Below, in pieces: positions 53,710 to 59,865 of a stretch of DNA of 59,865 nt. Numbering within the stretch: the stretch's first letter is position 1; the number at the start of each line of letters is the position of its first letter. The notes beneath the pieces were generated by a model that saw only the letters and a list, made by a program, of their open reading frames with translations, was not told the DNA's origin and searched no databases. Made by a program: the position numbers and the translations under genes. The stretch is taken from assembly GCF_025147465.1 (NCBI RefSeq), contig NZ_JALXOZ010000015.1:1-59865 (forward strand), read 5' to 3'. Source of the stretch: Dermabacter sp. p3-SID358 (GTDB lineage: Bacteria; Actinomycetota; Actinomycetes; Actinomycetales; Dermabacteraceae).

Positions 53710-55293
53710 ATGACCTCAACGGAAGCGCCCGCGTTCAAGGAACGCTCCACTTCGCTTTTGCCTCTCATCCTGAAAATTGTTTTCCTCGGCGCGGTTCTCG
53801 CAACCGCGTGCTGGCTCGTGCCTGTACTCATCGGCCTCAAGCTGTGGATGTGGCTCGCGATCACCATCATCGTCACGATCGCGATTTTCGTCATCTACTC
53901 GACGAAACGCTTCATCCCTGCGAAATACATCTTCCCGGGAACGTTCTTCCTCCTCGTCTTCCTCATTACGCCCATCCTCCTCACCGTGAATTACTCCTTC
54001 ACGAACTACGGTGATGGCACGCGCGGTACGAAAGAACAGGCGATCGCAGCTATCACTGGTAACTCGGTCAAGGAAGTCGAGGGATCGACACGTTTCAACG
54101 CGTCCGTCGCCACGACCGGCACGGCGACCGACGGCCCCTTCGAGCTGTACCTCGTGGATCCCGAGACGGGCGATATTTTCAAAGGTGGTGCGGAGACTCC
54201 TCTCGAGAAGGTCGATCCTTCCGAGGTCAAGGTTGAGAACAATCGTGTGGTCGAGGCCGGCGCTAACGTCACCATGCTGACCAACGACGAGATCAACAAA
54301 GCGGGCAAGAAAGTTACTGAGATCGCTGTCGAGAAGAGCGATACCGAGGCGATCCGCCTGCTCACGCCACAGTTGGCGTTCGAGGGCACAAAGGTCATGC
54401 GCTATGACGAGGCCTCCGACACGATCAAGAACACCGAAACAGGTGAGACCTGGTCGATCAAGAAGGTCGGCAGCAGCGAAAAGTTCGTGAGCGATAAGAC
54501 TGGCCAGGCTCTCTCGCAGGGCTGGCTCCAGGGCATCGGATTCGACAACTACGCCCGCTTGTTTACGGATAGCAAGATCGGTGCGCAGTTCCTCTCAGTG
54601 TTCTTGTGGACCCTTGCTTTCGCCTTCCTAAGCGTCGCGACCACGTTCATTCTCGGTCTCTTCCTCGCGCTCGTCCTCAACGATGACCGCCTCAAGGGCA
54701 AGCGCCTGTACCGCTCGTTCCTGCTTCTCCCCTACGCTGTCCCGGGCTTCATTTCGCTGCTCATCTGGTCGAACTTCTACAACAAAGACTTCGGCCTCAT
54801 CAACAACCTGCTTCACCTTGATATCAACTGGCTCGGCGACCCCACGATGGCAAAGGTCGCGGTGCTGCTCACGAACCTGTGGATGGGCTTTCCCTACATG
54901 TTCATCATTTGCACGGGAGCGCTCCAGTCGATTCCCGAGGACGTTAAAGAGGCAGCGCGTATTGACGGCGCGAGTCGATTCCAGACAACGGTTCGGGTGA
55001 TCGCCCCACTTCTTCTCGTCGCGGTGGCTCCCCTTCTCGTGTCCTCCTTCGCGTTCAATTTCAATAACTTCAACGCGATCCAGCTGCTTACGAGCGGCGG
55101 TCCGTTTACCGGCGATAACTATGTCGCGGGCGGTACCGACATTCTCATTTCGATGATTTACCGCCTCGCATTCGGCGGCTCGGGAGCCGACTTCGGCTTC
55201 GCCTCTGCCGTTTCGGTCGCACTGTTCTTCATCACGGGTCTCCTCGCCGCGCTGCAGTTCCGCGCGACGCGGGCGCTCGAGGACATCAACTAG
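53710..55293 (+). CDS. malF: maltodextrin ABC transporter permease MalF
   Basis: A 527-residue permease. Three N-terminal transmembrane segments (about 15-38, 38-60, 75-100) precede a large extracytoplasmic domain (about 100-275, as in MalF P2), then the transport core with VATTFILGLFLALVLND, LYRSFLLLPYAVPGFISLLIW and the EAA loop EDVKEAARIDGASRFQTTVRVIAPLL, which docks the ATPase. Ends in FRATRALEDIN. Start follows GGAAGAG. Clear partner of MalG. Confidence 0.93.
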   Translation: MTSTEAPAFKERSTSLLPLILKIVFLGAVLATACWLVPVLIGLKLWMWLAITIIVTIAIFVIYSTKRFIPAKYIFPGTFFLLVFLITPILLTVNYSFTNYGDGTRGTKEQAIAAITGNSVKEVEGSTRFNASVATTGTATDGPFELYLVDPETGDIFKGGAETPLEKVDPSEVKVENNRVVEAGANVTMLTNDEINKAGKKVTEIAVEKSDTEAIRLLTPQLAFEGTKVMRYDEASDTIKNTETGETWSIKKVGSSEKFVSDKTGQALSQGWLQGIGFDNYARLFTDSKIGAQFLSVFLWTLAFAFLSVATTFILGLFLALVLNDDRLKGKRLYRSFLLLPYAVPGFISLLIWSNFYNKDFGLINNLLHLDINWLGDPTMAKVAVLLTNLWMGFPYMFIICTGALQSIPEDVKEAARIDGASRFQTTVRVIAPLLLVAVAPLLVSSFAFNFNNFNAIQLLTSGGPFTGDNYVAGGTDILISMIYRLAFGGSGADFGFASAVSVALFFITGLLAALQFRATRALEDIN

Positions 55294-55316
55294 GGTGCAC
55301 GGGGTAGGAGAAAACA

Positions 55317-56213
55317 ATGGCTAAGAAGAATCCCGAAAGTTTCCAGCGCACCAACAAGATGCCGTTCGGCCGCTGGTTCCTCGAAGTTGGTTGGCGTCAC
55401 CTCGTGGGCATCGGCGCGATGGTGTTCGCGGCGATACCGATCCTGTACGTCATTTCTGCATCGCTTAATCCGCTCGGCACCGTGAGTTCGACTTCGGTCA
55501 TCCCTACGCAATTCAGCTTCGTGCACTTCGAGACCCTCCTGAGCGGCGCGCGCGGGAACTTCCTGCGCTGGGCTCTCAACACGGTGATCGTGTGCGCGGC
55601 CGTGTCGTTCACGCAGATTTTCTTGTCGCTTCTTGCGAGCTACGCCTTCAGTCGCATGCGCTTCAAGGGGCGCCGCGGCGGGCTTCTCGCGCTTCTGCTC
55701 GTCATGATGTTCCCCGCGATTCTCTCCATGATCGCGGTATACACGATGATCGCGGATCTTGGACAGGCCATCCCGTTCCTCGGCCTCAACTCACTCCCGG
55801 GCTACATCATTGTGATGCTCGGCGGATCGCTCGGCCAGGTGTGGCTCATCAAGGGCTTCTTTGACACCGTGCCCCGGGAGCTCGACGAGGCCGCAATTAT
55901 CGATGGTGCGAGCCACTGGCAGGTGTTCTGGCGCATCCTCGTGCCGACCCTCACACCGATTCTCGCCACGACTTTTGTTCTGTCACTTGTGGGCGTCATG
56001 AGCGACTTCCTTCTCGGCTCAATCTTCCTCACCGACGACAGCAAGAAGACCCTCGCCGTTGGTCTTTACGGCATGCTTCAGGGCGACCGCTCGAACAACC
56101 TCGGCATCTTCGCGGCCGGCGCTGTGATGACCATGATCCCGGTCATCGCCCTGTATCAGTTCCTCCAGAAGTACATCGTGGGCGGATCGACCGCCGGCGC
56201 TGTGAAAGGCTGA
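55317..56213 (+). CDS. malG: maltodextrin ABC transporter permease MalG
   Basis: A 298-residue permease with six hydrophobic segments and the EAA loop FDTVPRELDEAAIIDGASHWQVFWRILVPTL for the ATPase. ATG at 55317 follows AGGAG and is 23 bases after malF. No ATPase gene adjoins it; the stand-alone MsiK-type ATPase at 15.7 kb is the likely partner. Confidence 0.93.
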   Translation: MAKKNPESFQRTNKMPFGRWFLEVGWRHLVGIGAMVFAAIPILYVISASLNPLGTVSSTSVIPTQFSFVHFETLLSGARGNFLRWALNTVIVCAAVSFTQIFLSLLASYAFSRMRFKGRRGGLLALLLVMMFPAILSMIAVYTMIADLGQAIPFLGLNSLPGYIIVMLGGSLGQVWLIKGFFDTVPRELDEAAIIDGASHWQVFWRILVPTLTPILATTFVLSLVGVMSDFLLGSIFLTDDSKKTLAVGLYGMLQGDRSNNLGIFAAGAVMTMIPVIALYQFLQKYIVGGSTAGAVKG

Positions 56214-56220
56214 TCTCTTC

Positions 56221-58170
56221 TTGCCCCACTCTTTCGAGCCTTCGGATTCACTACTCGCGCGCGAGCCTTTTCACGACAGCTCGCGCGTGGGGATCCCCTC
56301 CCGCGCAGCGGGACTCGGTGCGCTCGTCCCGCTTCGCGTGTGGGTTCCGGATTCGGTGGAGGATCCGACGGTAGTTCTGCGCCAAGTCGTGGACGGGGAG
56401 CCCCGGTTCGTTCCGTGCACGCGGAAAGTTTCCGACGGCGCCGGACACTGGTTCGAGGCCGAGCTTCTCGCGCGCAATCCGGTAACCCGATACCGCTTCC
56501 TCATTTCTGGACGGGAGGGGAATCGGCGAGTGTACGAGTGGCTCACGGCCGCGGGAGTCGCCGATCACGATGTCTCCGATTCACACGACTTCACGTATCT
56601 TGCACACGGGACAAAGGCTCCTCAGTGGCTCGAGAGCGCGATCGTATATCAAGTGTTCCCGGATCGTTTCGCGCGCTCGGCGTCAAGCGGCGAGCTTCAC
56701 AGAAGCGACCTTCCCGCATGGGCAATACCCATGTCGTGGGAGGAACCGTGCGAGGAGAACGGCGAGATCAACGGCCGCCAGGTTTACGGCGGCGACCTAC
56801 TCGGTCTCGAGGAAAAGCTCGACTACCTCACGGATCTCGGCGTGAGCGTCGTGTACATGTGCCCCATCTTCCCGGCTGGCTCGGCGCATCGCTACGATGC
56901 CTCAACCTTTGAACACATCGACCCGCTTCTCGGCGGCGACGGCGCGCTCATTTCCCTCACCGAGGCCGCTCACGCACGCGGCATCAAGATCGTCATGGAC
57001 CTCACGACGAACCACACGGGCAGCAAGCACGAGTGGTTCATGCGCGCGCAGGCCGATGCAAGCAGCGTTGAAGCCGGCTTCTATTTCTTCACGGAGCACC
57101 CGGATCGCTACGACGGCTGGCTCGGCATTGATTCGCTCCCGAAGCTCAACTACGACAGTGCCGCGCTTCGTGAGCGCATGTACCTGGGCGAAGAGTCGAC
57201 CGTAAGTCGCTACCTCGCACCGCCGTTCAACGTGGACGGTTGGCGCATCGACGTCGCGAATATGACCGGTCGCCACGGGGCTCAAGAACTCACGCACGAG
57301 ATCGCCCGCGAGATCCGCGAGACCATGCGCGAGGAAACGTGGCTCGTAGCCGAGCACTTCCACGACGCCTCGCCCGATCTTCCCGGCAACGGCTGGGACG
57401 GCGCGATGAATTACTCGGGCTTCACGAAGCCGCTGTGGGCATGGCTGAGCCCCGAGGACTCTGCCGTGAACTGGCTCGGCCTCCCCATTGGCGTTCCGAA
57501 ACTTCCCACGCGCGCAGTGCTCGCGAGCCTTCGTGAGTACAACGCGCAGCTCACCTACGAGGCGCGCCTCCATTCACAGAACCAGCTGTGTTCGCACGAT
57601 ACGGCCCGCAGCCGTACCGTGTTTGGCGATCCCGATCGCCATGCTGCCGCACTCGGCGCCCTCGTGGGCCTTCCTGGCGTTCCCACGCTCTTCGCTGGCG
57701 ACGAGCTCGCCCTCGAAGGCAACAACGGCGAGCATTCGCGCACGCCCATGCCCTGGACTGCGATCGAGAGCGGCACGCTTTCCGAAGAGGCCAAGGCCTG
57801 GTGGACGCTCACGGCTCGTGTATTCAAAGCCCGCAACTCACTACGCGCGCTCCAGTCAGGGGGGCTTCGCTGGCTGCACGCAGGTGAAGACTCCCTCACC
57901 TTCATGCGCACCGATAGCGAAGCACCGGTTCTCGTGCACCTCGCTCGAGCCGCGCACGAGGCATTCTCACTTCCTGCTTCGCTCGTGCTCGCCGTCCCTG
58001 CATTAGAGAGCAGCGACGTCACCCACTCCCCCGGCGTTATCGTGGAGACCGCAGATGCAACAAGCGGTGGCCAACCGTCGGACCTGATCATGACCCTGAG
58101 AGCCGAGCGAGCGGGCTTCGTGATCACTCCCATGCGGCCCTACACGGATGCAGATACCCACGTGCTGTAA
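56221..58170 (+). CDS. GH13 glycosidase (cyclomaltodextrinase/neopullulanase-like)
   Basis: A 649-residue cytoplasmic-type enzyme without signal peptide. An N-terminal beta-rich domain (1-130) precedes the GH13 barrel: IVYQVFPDRFARS, VVYMCPIFPAGSAHRYD, VMDLTTNHTGSKHEWF, nucleophile aspartate in VDGWRIDVANMTG, acid/base glutamate in WLVAEHFHD, and LCSHDTAR (transition-state aspartate). The N-terminal domain and the YVGDLxG-like GGDLLGLEEKLDYL fit maltodextrin-degrading members. The start appears to be TTG at 56221, eight bases after malG; a downstream start is possible. Confidence 0.88.
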   Translation: MPHSFEPSDSLLAREPFHDSSRVGIPSRAAGLGALVPLRVWVPDSVEDPTVVLRQVVDGEPRFVPCTRKVSDGAGHWFEAELLARNPVTRYRFLISGREGNRRVYEWLTAAGVADHDVSDSHDFTYLAHGTKAPQWLESAIVYQVFPDRFARSASSGELHRSDLPAWAIPMSWEEPCEENGEINGRQVYGGDLLGLEEKLDYLTDLGVSVVYMCPIFPAGSAHRYDASTFEHIDPLLGGDGALISLTEAAHARGIKIVMDLTTNHTGSKHEWFMRAQADASSVEAGFYFFTEHPDRYDGWLGIDSLPKLNYDSAALRERMYLGEESTVSRYLAPPFNVDGWRIDVANMTGRHGAQELTHEIAREIRETMREETWLVAEHFHDASPDLPGNGWDGAMNYSGFTKPLWAWLSPEDSAVNWLGLPIGVPKLPTRAVLASLREYNAQLTYEARLHSQNQLCSHDTARSRTVFGDPDRHAAALGALVGLPGVPTLFAGDELALEGNNGEHSRTPMPWTAIESGTLSEEAKAWWTLTARVFKARNSLRALQSGGLRWLHAGEDSLTFMRTDSEAPVLVHLARAAHEAFSLPASLVLAVPALESSDVTHSPGVIVETADATSGGQPSDLIMTLRAERAGFVITPMRPYTDADTHVL

Positions 58171-58236
58171 GCCGCTCCAGATTGTTCCCGCCCACAAAAA
58201 TAGGGCACTCACCACAAAACCAAGGAGGACCTCTAC

Positions 58237-59865
58237 ATGGCCAACGAATGGTGGCGCGACGCCGTTGTATATCAGGTGTATCCGCGCTCGTTCGCTGACG
58301 CAAACGGCGACGGCATGGGCGATCTGCCCGGCATCACCGCGAAGCTCGAGCACCTCAAGAACCTCGGCGTGGATGCGCTATGGCTTTCCCCGTTCTACAC
58401 TTCGCCGCAGAAAGACGCCGGCTACGATGTCTCCGACTACACGGATGTTGACCCGCGTTTCGGGACGCTCGCCGACGCTGATGACCTCATCGCCCGCGCC
58501 CATGAGCTCGGCATCAAAGTGATCGTCGACATCGTCCCGAACCACTCGAGCGACCAGCACGAGCTCTTCCAAAAGGCGCTCGCCGCAAAGCCCGGCTCCC
58601 CCGAGCGTGACATGTACATTTTCCGCGACGGCAAGGGCGAAAACGGCGAGCTCCCGCCGAACAACTGGCAATCGATCTTCCACGGAAGCGCGTGGACGCG
58701 CGTAACGGAAGCCGACGGCACCCCAGGCCAGTGGTACCTCCACATCTTTGACACCTCCCAGCCGGATTGGAACTGGGAAAACCCCAAGGTTCACGAGCTT
58801 TTCGAGGGTGTCCTGCGCTTCTGGATGGACCGTGGAGCCGACGGTTTCCGCGTCGATGTCGCACACGGCATGGTCAAGCCCGAGGGCCTTCCCGATGCCC
58901 CCGAGGTCACGGAGACCGCGATGCTCGACACGGGCGACGACGAGGATATCCCCGTGTACTTCGACCAGGACGGCGTACACGAAATCTACCGCGAGTGGCG
59001 CGCGATCATGAACGAGTACGATGGCGATCGCATGATGGTTGCCGAGGCATGGGTTCCAAAGAACCGCCAGCATCTGTACGTGCGCCCCGACGAGATGCAC
59101 CAGATCTTCAACTTCGGCTTCCTGCAGGCCGGGTGGAGCGTCGAGACCCTCACGTCGGCGATCATGGAGCCCCTCACGTTCGCGAACGAGGTTGGCGCCC
59201 CCACGACCTGGGTGCTCTCGAACCACGACACGATTCGCCACGCGACTCGCTACGGCTTCGATCACGGATACAAGTTCGGCGAGGGGCTCTCACGCGAAGA
59301 AAAGCCCGACTTCGAGCTCGGCGTGCGTCGCGCTCGCGCGGCAACTGCGCTCATGCTCGCCCTTCCCGGCTCGGCGTATCTCTACCAAGGCGAAGAGTTC
59401 GGTCTTCCCGAGGTTGCCGATATTCCCGATGAGCTCCGCGAGGATCCAGCTCACAAGCGTGCCGGTGTTCCCGGTCGCGACGGCTGCCGCGTTCCGCTCC
59501 CGTGGGAGAAGAGCGCTCCCGCGTACGGTTTCTCCCCCGCCGGTAAGGCGTGGCTCCCCCAGCCCGAGATCTTCGGCGAGCTCGCTCCCGACCAGCAAGC
59601 TGGCGAAGAGAACTCGACTCTCGAGATGTACCGTACCGCTCTGCGCCTTCGCCGCGAGCTCGAGCTGGGTAAGGGCACCGACGTCACGATCAACGATTCC
59701 CTCGGCGAGGGCATCCTTTCGCTCACGTCGGGGCCGATCACGGTTCTCGTCAACACGACCGACAAGGACGCACCTCTTCCCGAGGGCGCCGAGGTTGTTT
59801 TCGCTTCGGCCCCCGATGCGAAGGACACTCTCGCCGCGAACTCGACGGTGTGGATCAAGAAGTAG
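58237..59865 (+). CDS. GH13 alpha-glucosidase (oligo-1,6-glucosidase-like)
   Basis: A 542-residue cytoplasmic glucosidase: WWRDAVVYQVYPRSFADANGDGMGDLPGI, WLSPFYTSPQKDAGYDVSDY, VIVDIVPNHSSDQHELF, nucleophile in DGFRVDVAHGM, acid/base in MMVAEAWVP and LSNHDTIRHATR. This set fits the alpha-1,4/alpha-1,6-glucosidase subfamily that releases glucose from imported maltodextrins. AAGGAGG precedes the ATG at 58237 by about eight bases. The stop TAG is the last codon of the window, so the gene is complete. Confidence 0.95.
   Translation: MANEWWRDAVVYQVYPRSFADANGDGMGDLPGITAKLEHLKNLGVDALWLSPFYTSPQKDAGYDVSDYTDVDPRFGTLADADDLIARAHELGIKVIVDIVPNHSSDQHELFQKALAAKPGSPERDMYIFRDGKGENGELPPNNWQSIFHGSAWTRVTEADGTPGQWYLHIFDTSQPDWNWENPKVHELFEGVLRFWMDRGADGFRVDVAHGMVKPEGLPDAPEVTETAMLDTGDDEDIPVYFDQDGVHEIYREWRAIMNEYDGDRMMVAEAWVPKNRQHLYVRPDEMHQIFNFGFLQAGWSVETLTSAIMEPLTFANEVGAPTTWVLSNHDTIRHATRYGFDHGYKFGEGLSREEKPDFELGVRRARAATALMLALPGSAYLYQGEEFGLPEVADIPDELREDPAHKRAGVPGRDGCRVPLPWEKSAPAYGFSPAGKAWLPQPEIFGELAPDQQAGEENSTLEMYRTALRLRRELELGKGTDVTINDSLGEGILSLTSGPITVLVNTTDKDAPLPEGAEVVFASAPDAKDTLAANSTVWIKK

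Overview
The window is a high-GC actinobacterial chromosome segment (Actinomycetota). Supporting signs are an Lsr2 nucleoid protein, the order dacB-tilS-hpt-ftsH-folE-folP-folB/K with divergent ppa (as I recall it from Mycobacterium), a UgpC/MsiK-type sugar ATPase, a HAIR-type heat-shock operator, DUF3180 and DUF4032 proteins, and many apparent leaderless starts. Gene content and moderate GC suggest a small-genome Micrococcales member, possibly Dermabacteraceae; that placement is inference. I found no rRNA, tRNA, CRISPR array, prophage or transposase. After start correction no stretch above 300 bases lacks a gene; the longest gap is about 290 bases, between def and the msiK-like gene.

Layout. 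0-13 kb (minus strand): lsr2, a small membrane protein, panC, a Rossmann/DUF2520 protein, two PH-domain membrane proteins, DUF3180, folB/folK fusion, folP, folE, ftsH, hpt, tilS and dacB, many joined by 4-base start/stop overlaps. 13-19 kb: ppa, an EcsC-like protein, peptide deformylase, the orphan sugar ABC ATPase, a DUF4032 kinase-like protein and rlmB. 19-28 kb: cysS, a holin-X-like membrane protein, a divergent LacI-like regulator, L-serine dehydratase, a DEAD-box helicase, panD, an AEC permease, a tyrosine phosphatase and a GrpB protein. 28-35 kb: leuS and clpB converge on a DUF559/AbiEi-type gene that fills the gap between their stop codons and is flanked by related inverted repeats. 35-43 kb: an S4 RNA-binding protein, a degenerate truncated adenylate-forming enzyme, a YciO/Sua5 protein, an MFS permease, purine nucleoside phosphorylase, a class I amidotransferase, a GT4 glycosyltransferase and a MetE-like protein. 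43-51 kb: the gcvT-gcvH-gcvP operon, a GNAT acetyltransferase, a sirtuin and trpS. 51-60 kb: a LacI regulator divergent from a malE-malF-malG transporter and two GH13 glucosidases.

How the genes work together. Folate synthesis, glycine cleavage, serine dehydratase and the MetE-like protein form a one-carbon/glycine-serine theme. panC, panD and perhaps the DUF2520 protein serve pantothenate synthesis. The maltodextrin locus has solute-binding protein, two permeases, hydrolases and regulator but no ATPase; the UgpC/MsiK-type ATPase about 36 kb away is the obvious candidate partner.

Most notable: the repeat-flanked DUF559 cassette between leuS and clpB; a recurring TANNNT box 6-7 bases upstream of start codons of genes with weak or no Shine-Dalgarno; the intact but motif-less adenylate-forming enzyme homologue; a long stem-loop between malE and malF; a HAIR operator embedded at the stop codon of the gene upstream of clpB; and a 12-base intergenic word, GCAAGCGTCGGA, found near three genes.
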